From: Cellulomonas sp. S1-8
GTDB taxonomy: Bacteria; Actinomycetota; Actinomycetes; Actinomycetales; Cellulomonadaceae
Length of the DNA stretch: 64,000 nucleotides
Direction: 5' to 3'
Assembly (NCBI RefSeq): GCF_026184235.1
Contig: NZ_CP110806.1
Location: forward strand, 4,278,001 to 4,342,000
How positions within the stretch are numbered: the stretch's first letter is position 1; each line of letters opens with the position of its first letter. Position numbers and translations under genes: made by a program. This document shows, one piece after another, positions 44,343 to 52,899 of this stretch. Below the pieces are notes generated by a model. That model made no database searches. It saw only the letters and a program-made list of their open reading frames with translations, and was not told the DNA's origin.

Positions 44343-45016
44343 CGGCGGGCTCCTGAGTCGGGGACGGACGCCGGCGGCGCGAACGGTTCGAGACCGACGT
44401 CCTCCCCGGGCGGACCCTCGGCGGCGAGCCGGGCGACGGCCTCCCGGTCGTCGCCGTCCAGCGGCGGGAGCGTCGCGCACACGGCGACGAGCGCACCGGC
44501 CCACGGCGAGCCCGCGTCGAGCAGCGCCAGCCGCAGCAGCTCGAGGCTCGCGCGATGCGCGAGGAGCAGGCGCAGCCCGGACTCCTGCGCGGCCTCGTCG
44601 CCGGTCGACGCGAACTCCAGGACCACGGCGACGTGGTCGGGCAGCTCGTCGGCCTCGAGCTCGAAGCCCGCGGCACGGTAGGCCTGCTTGTACTCGACGA
44701 GCGCGACACCCCGCCGGCGGGTGTCGCCGTGGGAGTAGTAGCTCAGGTACGGCGCCCGACGTCGCGCGAGGTCGAACGTCTCGACGTACTGCGCCGCGAG
44801 CACGGTCGGCGGCTGCGCGCCGAGGTGGTCGAGGACCTGCTCGAGCGGGACGCGCAGCCGGGGCGGCAGCGTCGCGACCGCGGTGCGCAGGTCCGGCAGC
44901 ATCGCGAGCAGCTCGTCGTCCGGGTAGTCGAGCACCAGGGCGGCGACGCGGTGCGCGAGCGCCGTCTCGCGCGTCGCGGCGTGGCGCGCGGCGGTCCGCC
45001 GCGCGAGCCGCCTCAC
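44339..45016 (-). CDS. narJ: Nitrate reductase molybdenum cofactor assembly chaperone
   Basis: A 225-residue chaperone of the TorD/NarJ fold that holds NarG until cofactor is loaded. HRVAALVLDYPDDELLAML is the N-terminal signature, YVETFDLARRRAPYLSYYSHGDTRRRG the conserved middle, and LPDHVAVVLEFAS the NarJ box. It is not part of the final enzyme. GTG start inside the narH stop (4-bp overlap), and its stop overlaps narI. Confidence 0.94.
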   Translation of the reverse strand: MRRLARRTAARHAATRETALAHRVAALVLDYPDDELLAMLPDLRTAVATLPPRLRVPLEQVLDHLGAQPPTVLAAQYVETFDLARRRAPYLSYYSHGDTRRRGVALVEYKQAYRAAGFELEADELPDHVAVVLEFASTGDEAAQESGLRLLLAHRASLELLRLALLDAGSPWAGALVAVCATLPPLDGDDREAVARLAAEGPPGEDVGLEPFAPPASVPDSGARR

Positions 45017-46734
45017 GAGCGACCCCCGTCGAGACGTGCGGCGTCGTCGTCGCCGTCCGGCTCGCGCAGGTTCGCGCCGTCCGGGCCGTCCTTGGGCGGG
45101 AACATCCCCGCGGGCGAGCCCTTGCCGTCCCAGTTGAGCAGGTTCACGCGTGCCTTCCTGGTGTCGGGGTCGGCGACGGTGTCCGTCGTCTGGCGCTGCT
45201 GGAGCATGTGGAAGTTCTCGACGGCGAGGGGGTCCTGCCCGCCCGAACCCTCCCCGAACGGCCCGGATCCGCCCATGCCCGGCCCGCCGTCGTAGTCGAG
45301 GCTGCACTCGGTGGCCAGCTCCTCGAGCCCGTGCGCCTGCTCGGCGTGCGCCGCGGGGATGACGTACCGCTCGTCGTACTTGGCGAGCGCGAGCAGGCGG
45401 TACATCTCGTACATCGTCGCCTCGTCCATGCCGACGGACGCCGGGATCCGCGGGTTGCCCGGGCGGCCCATGTTGAGGTCGCGCATGTACGAGCGCATCG
45501 CCGCGAGCCGCTTGAGCACCGCCGTGACCGGTGCGGGGTCCCCGGCGGTGAACAGCTCGGCCAGGTACTCCACCGGGATGCGCAGCGTGTCGATCGCCGC
45601 GAAGAGGTTCGACGTGTCCTCGCTGTCGACGCCGGTCTCCTGGACGACGTCGACGACGGGCGACAGCGGCGGGATGTACCAGACCATCGGCAGCGTCCGG
45701 TACTCGGGGTGCAGCGGCAGCGCGACCTCGTACGTGTTGATGAGCGCCCAGATCGGCGAGCGCTGCGCGGCCTCCACCCAGTCGTGCGCGATACCCGCGC
45801 GCTCGGCCTCGCGCTGGACCTCCGGGTCGTTCGGGTCGAGGAACACCGCCCGCTGCGACGCGAGCAGCTCCTGCTCGTCGGTCACGGACGCGGCGGCCAG
45901 CACCTTGTCCGCGTCGTACAGGACGAGGCCGATGTACCGCAGCCGCCCGACGCACGTCTCCGAGCAGACCGTCGGCAGGCCGACCTCGATGCGCGGGTAG
46001 CAGAACGTGCACTTCTCGGCCTTGCCGGTCTTGTGGTTGAAGTAGATCTTCTTGTACGGGCAGCCCGTGACGCACTTGCGCCAGCCGCGGCACGCGTCCT
46101 GGTCGACCAGCACGATGCCGTCCTCGGCCCGCTTGTAGATCGCGCCCGACGGGCACGACGCGGCGCACGACGGGTTGAGGCAGTGCTCACAGATGCGCGG
46201 CAGGTAGAACATGAAGGTCTGCTCGAACTCGAGCTTCACCTTGTCGGACACGCGTCGCAGGATCGGGTCCGCGGTCGTCAGCTCCGGGGAGCCGCCCAGG
46301 TCGTCGTCCCAGTTGGCGCTCCACCCGACCTGCATGTCCTTGCCGCTGAGAAGCGACTTCGGGCGTGCGACGGGCACGTGGTCCTGCAGCGGCGCGTTCG
46401 TCAGGCTCTCGTAGTCGTACGTCCACGGCTCGTAGTACTCGTCGATCGACGGCTGCTTGGGGCTCGCGAAGATCGTGAGCAGGTTCTTCAGGCGGCCACC
46501 GGCCTTGAGCTGGAGCCGGCCCTTCTTGTTCAGCGTCCAGCCGCCCTCCCACTTCTCCTGGTCCTCGTAGGTGCGGGGGTAGCCCTGCCCCGGGCGTGTC
46601 TCGACGTTGTTGAACCAGACGTACTCGGTGCCGGTGCGGTTGGTCCACGCCTGCTTGCACGTCACCGAGCAGGTGTGGCACCCGATGCACTTGTCGAGGT
46701 TCATGACCATCGCCATCTGAGCCATCACGCGCAT
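45013..46734 (-). CDS. narH: Respiratory nitrate reductase beta subunit
   Basis: Iron-sulfur subunit, 573 residues. Four Cys clusters are present: CIGCHTCSVTC, CEHCLNPSCAASCP, CRGWRKCVTGCPY (with Trp for one Cys, as in the [3Fe-4S] site) and CTFCYPRIEVGLPTVCSETC. They pass electrons from NarI heme to NarG. MVMNLDKCIGCHTC with YVWFNNVETRPGQGYPR is the family N-terminus. The ATG follows the narG stop by one base; an alternative ATG (MAQMAM) is four codons in. Confidence 0.96.
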   Translation of the reverse strand: MRVMAQMAMVMNLDKCIGCHTCSVTCKQAWTNRTGTEYVWFNNVETRPGQGYPRTYEDQEKWEGGWTLNKKGRLQLKAGGRLKNLLTIFASPKQPSIDEYYEPWTYDYESLTNAPLQDHVPVARPKSLLSGKDMQVGWSANWDDDLGGSPELTTADPILRRVSDKVKLEFEQTFMFYLPRICEHCLNPSCAASCPSGAIYKRAEDGIVLVDQDACRGWRKCVTGCPYKKIYFNHKTGKAEKCTFCYPRIEVGLPTVCSETCVGRLRYIGLVLYDADKVLAAASVTDEQELLASQRAVFLDPNDPEVQREAERAGIAHDWVEAAQRSPIWALINTYEVALPLHPEYRTLPMVWYIPPLSPVVDVVQETGVDSEDTSNLFAAIDTLRIPVEYLAELFTAGDPAPVTAVLKRLAAMRSYMRDLNMGRPGNPRIPASVGMDEATMYEMYRLLALAKYDERYVIPAAHAEQAHGLEELATECSLDYDGGPGMGGSGPFGEGSGGQDPLAVENFHMLQQRQTTDTVADPDTRKARVNLLNWDGKGSPAGMFPPKDGPDGANLREPDGDDDAARLDGGRS

Positions 46735-46735
46735 G

Positions 46736-49700
46736 TCAGTACTCCACGTCCTGCGACCGGCGACGGACGACCGTCACCTCGTCGCGCTGGTTGCCCGTCG
46801 GGCCCAGGTAGTTGAACGCGTACGCGAGCTGCGCGTACCCGCCGATGAGGTGGCTGGGCTTGATGAGCAGCCGGGTCAGCGAGTTGTGGATGCCCCCGCG
46901 CTTGCCCGTCTTCTCCGTCCGCGGCACGTCGATGAGCCGGTCCTGCGCGTGGTACATGTACACGGTCCCCTCGGGCATGCGGTGCGAGACGATCGCCCGC
47001 GCGACCACCACGCCGTTGCGGTTGACGGCCTCGACCCAGTCGTTGTCGCGGATGCCGACCTTGGCCGCGTCGAGGTCGCTCATCCAGATGCCGGGGCCGC
47101 CGCGCGAGAGCGACAGCATGAACAGGTTGTCCTGGTACTCGGAGTGGATGGACCACTTGCTGTGCGGGGTCAGGTAGCGGACCGTCACGCCGAGGGTCGC
47201 GGTGCCGTCCACCTCCCCGACGTCGCCCAGCGCGTTCTCGTCGAACAGCGCCTGCATGTTCAGCGGCGGCCGGAACACCGGCAGCCCCTCCCCCAGCTCC
47301 GTCATCCAGTCGTGGTCGAGGTAGAAGTGCTGCCGCCCCGTGAGGGTGTGCCACGGCTTGAGGCGCTCGACGTTGATCGTGAACGGGGAGTACCGCCGGC
47401 CGCCGTGCTCGGTGCCGGACCACTCGGGTGACGTGATGACGGTCGTCGGGGCGGCCTGGGTGTCGGCGAACGTGACCTGCTTGCCCTCGTGCTCGGCAGC
47501 GAGGTCGGCCATCTTCGTGCCCGTGCGCTTCTCGAGCGTGTGGAACCCCTGCACCGCGAGCCGCCCGTTGGTCGTGCCGGACAGCGCGAGGATCGCCTCG
47601 CACGCGTGCACGTCGCGCGAGAGCAGCGGGCGACCGTCCGCGACCGCGCCCGGCGCCCCCGCCGGGATGCGCGCAACCCCGTTCTTGCGCCGCAGGTACT
47701 CGATCTCCTCCGTGACGTCGAAGGTGACGCCCTTGGTCGTCAGGCCCGCGGTGTCCGGGATCGGGCCGAGGGTCGCGAGCTTCGCGGCGACGGCCGGGTA
47801 GTCGCGCTCGATCACGACGAGCTTCGGCATCGTCTTGCCCGGGACGGCCTCGCACTCCCCGGCCTTCCAGTCCCGCACGCGCCCGTGCGGGTTGGCCATC
47901 GCGTCCGGGGTGTCGTGCGTCAGCGGGACCGCGACGACGTCCTGCCGGACCCCGAGGTGCTTCACGGACTGCCGCGAGAACTCCTTGGCGAGGGTGTGGA
48001 AGATCTCGAAGTCCGTGCGGGTCTGCCACGGCGGTGCGATGGCAGGGCTGAACGAGTTCACGAACGGGTGCATGTCCGTGGTGTTGAGGTCGTGCTTCTC
48101 ATACCAGGTGGCCGCGGGCAGGACGACGTCGGAGTAGATCGTCGTGCTCGTCATGCGGAAGTCGAGCGAGAGCAGCATGTCGAGCTTGCCCGTGGGGGCC
48201 TCGCCGTGCCAGACGACGTCCCGGGGACGGGCGTCCGGTGGCGCCTCCGTGCCGAGGAGGTTCGAGTCCGCACCGAGCAGGTGGTGCAGGAAGTACTCGT
48301 TGCCCTTGCCCGACGAGCCGAGCAGGTTGGCGCGCCACACCGTCAGCACGCGCGGCCAGTTCTCGGGGGCGTCGGGGTCCTCGGCGGAGAACCGCAGACG
48401 GCCCTCGGTGAGCTCGCGCGGTACGTACTCGCCCACCGGCAGGCCCGCAGCCTCGGCGTCGGCCGCGATGTCCAGCGGGTTGCGGTCGAACGTCGGGTAG
48501 GACGGCATCCAGCCCATGCGCGCGGACTTCGCGATGACGTCGGCCGTCGTCATCCCCGCGAACGCGCCGCCCGTGCCCGGCGTCGCCGCCGTGAGGGTGT
48601 CGGCGCTGAACGGGTCGTAGCGGTACTGGTCGGTGTGCAGGTACCAGTACGCCGTCTGGATCATCGTGCGCGGCGGACGCGCCCAGTCGTTGGCGGTCGC
48701 GTACATCTGCTGACCCGTCACCGGGCGGACCTTCTCCTGGCCGACGTAGTGCGCCCAGCCGCCGCCGTTGACGCCCTGGCACCCCGTCAGGGTCGTGAGC
48801 GTGAGGAAGGCGCGGTAGATCGTGTCCGAGTGGAACCAGTGGTTGGTCCCGGCGCCCATGAGGATCATCGACCGGCCGCGCGACTCCTCCGCGTTGGCGG
48901 CGAACTCCCGCCCGATCCGCTCGGCCTTCGCCGCGGGGACGCCCGTGAACTGCTCCTGCCAGGCGGGCGTGCAGCCCTGCGACGCGTCGTCGTAACCCGT
49001 CGGCCACTCCCCCGGCAGACCGTCGCGTCCCACGCCGTACTGCGCGAGCAGCAGGTCGAGCACGGTCGTCACGAGGTGCTCGCCGACGCGCCGGACCGGG
49101 ACCCCGCGCCGCGCCACCGCCGCCGCACCGTCCAGCGCGTCGAACCGCGGCAGCTCGACCAGCACCGCCTCGGAGCGCCCGGCCTCACCGACCACGGGCC
49201 CGCCGGCGCTCAGCAGCGGCTCGATGTCCCCGAGCTCGAGGTTCCAGTGCCCGACGCCCTCCTCGCCGTAGCGGTGGCCCAGGGAGCCGCCGGGGACCAC
49301 CGGCATGTCGGTCCGCGCGTCGAGCAGGACCGTCTTGAACGCCGCGTTCTCACTCGTCGCCTCTGCACCCGGCAGGTCCTCGGCGGTGAGGAACTTGCCC
49401 GGGACGAACCGCCCGTCGCGCTCGTCGATCCGGACGAGGAAGGGCAGGTCCGTGAACCGTCGGACGTAGTCCGCGAAGTACGGCACCTCCCGGTCGACGA
49501 AGAACTCCTTGAGCGTGACGTGACCCATCGCCATCGCGAGCGCGCCGTCCGTGCCGGGCGCGACCGCGAGCCACTCGTCGGCGAACTTCGTGTTGTCCGC
49601 GTAGTCGGGGCTCACCGCGACGACCTTCTGCCCGCGGTAGCGCGCCTCGATCATCCAGTGGGCGTCCGGCGTGCGCGTGACCGGCACGTTCGAGCCCCAC

Positions 49701-50494
49701 ATGATCAGGTAGCCCGCGTCCCACCAGTCGCCCGACTCCGGGACGTCCGTCTGGTCGCCGAACACCTGCGGGGACGCCACCGGCAGGTCGGCGTACCAGT
49801 CGTAGAACGACAGCATCGGGGCGCCGATCAGGGAGTGGTACCGCGCGCCGGCGCCGTGCGACACCATCGACATCGCGGGGATCGGCGAGAAGCCCGCAAC
49901 CCGGTCCGGCCCGTACCGCTTGATGGTGTGGACCTGCGCGGCGGCGACCATCTCGGTCGCCTCGTCCCACGTCGCGCGTACCAGGCCGCCCTTGCCGCGG
50001 GCCCGCTTGTAGCGCTTGGCCCTGGCCGGGTCGTCGACGACGTCCGCCCACGCGAGCACCGGGTCCCCCAGACGCGCCTTCGCCTCGCGGTACATCTCCA
50101 GCAGCACGCCGCGCACGTACGGGTAGCGGACGCGCGTCGGGGAGTACGTGTACCAGCTGAACGCGGCGCCGCGCGGACAGCCCCGCGGCTCGTACTCCGG
50201 GGAGTCCGGGCCGACCGACGGGTAGTCCGTCTGCTGCGACTCCCACGTGATGATGCCGTCCTTGACGTACACCTTCCACGAGCACGAGCCCGTGCAGTTG
50301 ACGCCGTGCGTCGAGCGGACGACCTTGTCGTGGCTCCACCGGTCCCGGTAGAACGTGTCGGCGTCGCGCCCGCCGATCTGGTGCAGCGTCCGCAGGTCCT
50401 GCGAGACCTCGCTCTTGCGGAAGAACCGCCGCGTCCGCAGCAGGGCCTCTGTCACGTCGCCGTCGAGTCGGGGCGGGTCGTTCTGGAGGGTCAC
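46736..50494 (-). CDS. narG: Respiratory nitrate reductase alpha subunit
   Basis: Catalytic molybdopterin subunit, 1252 residues, on the cytoplasmic side. His63, Cys67 and Cys71 in STHGVNCTGSCSW, with a later Cys in GCPRGAA, bind the FS0 cluster; the Mo ligand Asp is in WGSNVPVTRTPDAHW. RSMILMGAGTNHWFHSDTIYRA and VNGGGWAHYVGQEKVRP are further landmarks. No twin-arginine signal, as expected for NarG. GTG 50494 gives the standard MTLQ-type N-terminus with AAGGACC upstream; the open frame runs further up but through non-coding sequence. 53 bp separate it from narK. Confidence 0.97.
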   Translation of the reverse strand: MTLQNDPPRLDGDVTEALLRTRRFFRKSEVSQDLRTLHQIGGRDADTFYRDRWSHDKVVRSTHGVNCTGSCSWKVYVKDGIITWESQQTDYPSVGPDSPEYEPRGCPRGAAFSWYTYSPTRVRYPYVRGVLLEMYREAKARLGDPVLAWADVVDDPARAKRYKRARGKGGLVRATWDEATEMVAAAQVHTIKRYGPDRVAGFSPIPAMSMVSHGAGARYHSLIGAPMLSFYDWYADLPVASPQVFGDQTDVPESGDWWDAGYLIMWGSNVPVTRTPDAHWMIEARYRGQKVVAVSPDYADNTKFADEWLAVAPGTDGALAMAMGHVTLKEFFVDREVPYFADYVRRFTDLPFLVRIDERDGRFVPGKFLTAEDLPGAEATSENAAFKTVLLDARTDMPVVPGGSLGHRYGEEGVGHWNLELGDIEPLLSAGGPVVGEAGRSEAVLVELPRFDALDGAAAVARRGVPVRRVGEHLVTTVLDLLLAQYGVGRDGLPGEWPTGYDDASQGCTPAWQEQFTGVPAAKAERIGREFAANAEESRGRSMILMGAGTNHWFHSDTIYRAFLTLTTLTGCQGVNGGGWAHYVGQEKVRPVTGQQMYATANDWARPPRTMIQTAYWYLHTDQYRYDPFSADTLTAATPGTGGAFAGMTTADVIAKSARMGWMPSYPTFDRNPLDIAADAEAAGLPVGEYVPRELTEGRLRFSAEDPDAPENWPRVLTVWRANLLGSSGKGNEYFLHHLLGADSNLLGTEAPPDARPRDVVWHGEAPTGKLDMLLSLDFRMTSTTIYSDVVLPAATWYEKHDLNTTDMHPFVNSFSPAIAPPWQTRTDFEIFHTLAKEFSRQSVKHLGVRQDVVAVPLTHDTPDAMANPHGRVRDWKAGECEAVPGKTMPKLVVIERDYPAVAAKLATLGPIPDTAGLTTKGVTFDVTEEIEYLRRKNGVARIPAGAPGAVADGRPLLSRDVHACEAILALSGTTNGRLAVQGFHTLEKRTGTKMADLAAEHEGKQVTFADTQAAPTTVITSPEWSGTEHGGRRYSPFTINVERLKPWHTLTGRQHFYLDHDWMTELGEGLPVFRPPLNMQALFDENALGDVGEVDGTATLGVTVRYLTPHSKWSIHSEYQDNLFMLSLSRGGPGIWMSDLDAAKVGIRDNDWVEAVNRNGVVVARAIVSHRMPEGTVYMYHAQDRLIDVPRTEKTGKRGGIHNSLTRLLIKPSHLIGGYAQLAYAFNYLGPTGNQRDEVTVVRRRSQDVEY

Positions 50495-50547
50495 GGTCGA
50501 GGTCCTTCCGGGTGGTCGGGTCCTGCGGGACGAGCGGCGTGCGGTGG

Positions 50548-51810
50548 CTACACGGGGGCGGCGCGCTTCGCGTGCGCCGAGCGGCGGACGGGGCCGCGCG
50601 TGAACAGCACGGTGAGCAGGCAGACGACTGCCAGCAGCGCGAGGCCCAGGCTGTAGTCGCCGACGACGTCGAACACCGCTCCCATGACGAGCGGCGGCAC
50701 GAACCCGCCGAGGCCGCCCGCCGCACCGACGAGCCCGGTGACCGCACCGACCTTCTCCGGCGGCGCCAAGCTTGCCACCAGCCCGAACGTCGCTCCCGAC
50801 GACGCGCCGAGCAGCGCCGCGAGCCCGAGGAACGCGATCGTCCCGACCGGGACGAGCGGCAGCTCGAGCGCCGCGACGGCCGCGAGCACGGCGGCACCGA
50901 GGAAGCACACGACGAGCACCGCCGTCGCGTCGTACTTGTCCGTCAGTGCGCCGCCGACGGGCCGCATGAGCACCGCGAGGACCACGAACCCGGCCGTCCG
51001 CAGCGCGGCGTCCTCCTGCGTCAGGCCGAACGCGTTGATGAGGTACGTGGGCAGGTAGACGCTGAACGCGACGAACCCGCCGAAGCCCACGGCGTACAGC
51101 ACGGACAGCTGGCCCGTCGCGGGCAGCTTCGCGGTCGCCCACGTCCGCGCGAGGAACGACCCCTGCGGCATCGCGCGCCCCGGGGCGTCGCGCACGAGCA
51201 TGCCTGACGCGATCGCGTACACGGTCAGGACGCCCGCGACGATGAGGAACGGCGCCTCGGGACCCACCGTGGTCGACAGGCGCACGGTCGTGAACGACGA
51301 GACAGCCGTGCCGCCCATGCCGAGACCGAAGATCCCGAGCGCCGTGCCGCGACGCGCAGGCGGGTACCAGGCGTTGACCAGCGGGACACCGATCGCGAAC
51401 GCCGTGCCGCCCAGACCGAGGAAGAACCCGCCGACGAGCATCGCCGCGAAGCTCTCCGCTACCAGGCCGACGTACAGCACGGGCAGCACGGTCAGGATGC
51501 TGACGGCCGGGAACATGACCCGTGCACCGACGCGGTCGGTCAGCGCTCCCACCGGGATCCGCCCCAGCGACCCGACGATCACCGGCACGGCCACCAGCAC
51601 CGCCTGCTGGAACCCCGTCAGGTCGAGCCGCTCCCGGTACGCCGCGCCGAGCGGGCTGATGAGCGCCCACGCCCAGAAGTTGACGAAGAAGCCGAGCGCC
51701 GCGAGGACGAGGTTGCGGGTCGAACCGGTCGGCTGGGGTGCGCCGGTCGCGCGGGGCGGGGGCGCGGCCGGTCGTCGCGCGCCGTCGCGCGCCTCGTCGG
51801 GTCGGCCCAC
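50548..51810 (-). CDS. narK: Nitrate/nitrite MFS transporter
   Basis: A 420-residue, 12-helix major facilitator. LGFFVNFWAWALISPLGAAYRE, then the first nitrate signature GGTAFAIGVPLVNAWYPPARRGTALGIFGLGMGGT and the second GAAGGLGGFVPPL-type region (GLVGAAGGLGGFVPPLVMG) define the NarK/NNP family; it imports nitrate or swaps it for nitrite. Start GTG 51810 has GCAGGGGGT just before it; upstream frame extension has no family similarity. First gene of narKGHJI. Confidence 0.95.
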   Translation of the reverse strand: MGRPDEARDGARRPAAPPPRATGAPQPTGSTRNLVLAALGFFVNFWAWALISPLGAAYRERLDLTGFQQAVLVAVPVIVGSLGRIPVGALTDRVGARVMFPAVSILTVLPVLYVGLVAESFAAMLVGGFFLGLGGTAFAIGVPLVNAWYPPARRGTALGIFGLGMGGTAVSSFTTVRLSTTVGPEAPFLIVAGVLTVYAIASGMLVRDAPGRAMPQGSFLARTWATAKLPATGQLSVLYAVGFGGFVAFSVYLPTYLINAFGLTQEDAALRTAGFVVLAVLMRPVGGALTDKYDATAVLVVCFLGAAVLAAVAALELPLVPVGTIAFLGLAALLGASSGATFGLVASLAPPEKVGAVTGLVGAAGGLGGFVPPLVMGAVFDVVGDYSLGLALLAVVCLLTVLFTRGPVRRSAHAKRAAPV

Positions 51811-51935
51811 CGGTACCCCCTGCTCAGGATGCTTCGTCTGGTCCTGCCGATTCGATCGAACGTAGCAGCGCGGCAACGCCACGACACCCGCTAGTCGCCG
51901 GGCAATCGGGCCTCCTGGGCACGTGGACCGCGCGG

Positions 51936-51955
51936 TTCAGGACCAACGTCCCATA
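51936..51955 (-). promoter_or_regulatory. DosR/OsdR-like box upstream of narK
   Basis: TTCAGGACCAACGTCCCATA matches 15 of 20 positions of the mycobacterial DosR consensus (TTSGGGACTWWAGTCCCSAA) and keeps the palindromic core GGAC-N4-GTCC intact. It lies about 126 bp upstream of the narK start. DosR and its actinobacterial relatives turn on nitrate respiration genes under hypoxia. No other convincing copy was found in the window. The remaining sequence of the interval 51811-52112 shows no further element. Confidence 0.5.
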
Positions 51956-52112
51956 TCGAGCGTCGCTTCCGACCGGCGCGTCGGGCCGTGGAGGGGCCGA
52001 CGCCCCGCGAACGGACGCGCCTCGAAAGCCCTGGCCGACGCACGCGGCAGCGGCCATGATCGGCGCATGCCCGCCACGCCCGACCCGCGGGGCTCCGACG
52101 CCGGCGGACGCC

Positions 52113-52802
52113 GTGGCCGCTGACCTCACGACCGCGGCCGTCGGTGGTCTGCTGGCGGGCTGGGGCATCGCGCTGCCGGTCGGCGCGGTCGGGGTCCTGC
52201 TCGTGCTGCTCGGTGCGCGGCACGGGCGGCGCGTCGGCTGTGCGGGTGGGCTGGGCGCGGCGGTCGTCGACGGCGCGTACGCGATGGTCGCCGTGGTGCT
52301 GGGCTCCGCGCTGGCGCCGGTCCTCGTGCGCGCGGCCGGGCCCGTGCGCTGGACGTCGGCGGCGGTGCTCGTCGTCGTCGCCCTGCTGCTGCTGCGCCCG
52401 GCCCTCGGTCGGGGACCCGGCGACGGTCGGGGACCCGGCGACGGTCGGGGACCCGGCGACGCGACGGCGGACGTGGTGCCCGAGCCCCGGACGACCGGTG
52501 TCATGACGCCACGCCGGGCGTTCCTGCTCGTGCTCGCCGCGACGGCGGTCAACCCTGCGACGGTCGTCTACTTCGTCGCCCTGACGTCCGGCGCGTCCGC
52601 GACGACCCTCACCGGCCCCGGACCGCGCGTCATGTTCGTGGTCGCGGCCTTCCTCGCGTCCGCGTCGTGGCAGCTGCTGCTGGGCAGCGCGGGCGCGTGG
52701 GCCGGTGCGCGGCTGACCGGGCCGCGCGGGCGGCGCTGGACGGCCGTCGTGGGGGCCGCCGTCGTGCTGGCGCTCGCCGTGCGGACCGCGCTCGGGCCCT
52801 GA
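52113..52802 (+). CDS. LysE-type translocator-like membrane protein
   Basis: A 229-residue, six-helix protein of the LysE/RhtB type: GLLAGWGIALPVGAVGVLLVLLGARHG at the N-terminus and MTPRRAFLLVLAATAVNPATVVYFVAL with the conserved NP in the second half. Exports amino acids or similar in known members. A 15-bp unit repeated three times (encoding GPGDGR) sits in the central loop at about 52416-52470. The start is uncertain: GTG 52113 or ATG 52056. A CATGAT hexamer at 52055-52060 followed by ATG 52065 opens an 18-codon leaderless frame ending across GTG 52113, which may couple translation. Confidence 0.8.
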   Translation: MAADLTTAAVGGLLAGWGIALPVGAVGVLLVLLGARHGRRVGCAGGLGAAVVDGAYAMVAVVLGSALAPVLVRAAGPVRWTSAAVLVVVALLLLRPALGRGPGDGRGPGDGRGPGDATADVVPEPRTTGVMTPRRAFLLVLAATAVNPATVVYFVALTSGASATTLTGPGPRVMFVVAAFLASASWQLLLGSAGAWAGARLTGPRGRRWTAVVGAAVVLALAVRTALGP

Positions 52803-52823
52803 GCCGTCGGCCGGACGGACGTG

Positions 52824-52874
52824 AGGAGTGTGAAGCGTTGCTGCCGGATTCCGGCAACAACGCTTCACACTCCT
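52824..52874. terminator. Long perfect palindrome between convergent genes
   Basis: A 17-bp perfect stem AGGAGTGTGAAGCGTTG (52824-52840 with 52858-52874) encloses a second 7-bp stem TGCCGGA/TCCGGCA (52842-52856). It is AT-richer than the surroundings and ends 25 bp before the stop of the convergent EamA gene. Presumably a two-way terminator, although no T tract follows. Confidence 0.75.
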
Positions 52875-52899
52875 TCGTGCGCGTGGTCGGCGTGAGCCT

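Noticed and set aside
50495..51670. A 392-codon upstream extension of narG
   Set aside because: It would run antisense-like through narK in another frame and adds no NarG similarity; the GTG at 50494 gives the standard N-terminus with a ribosome binding site.
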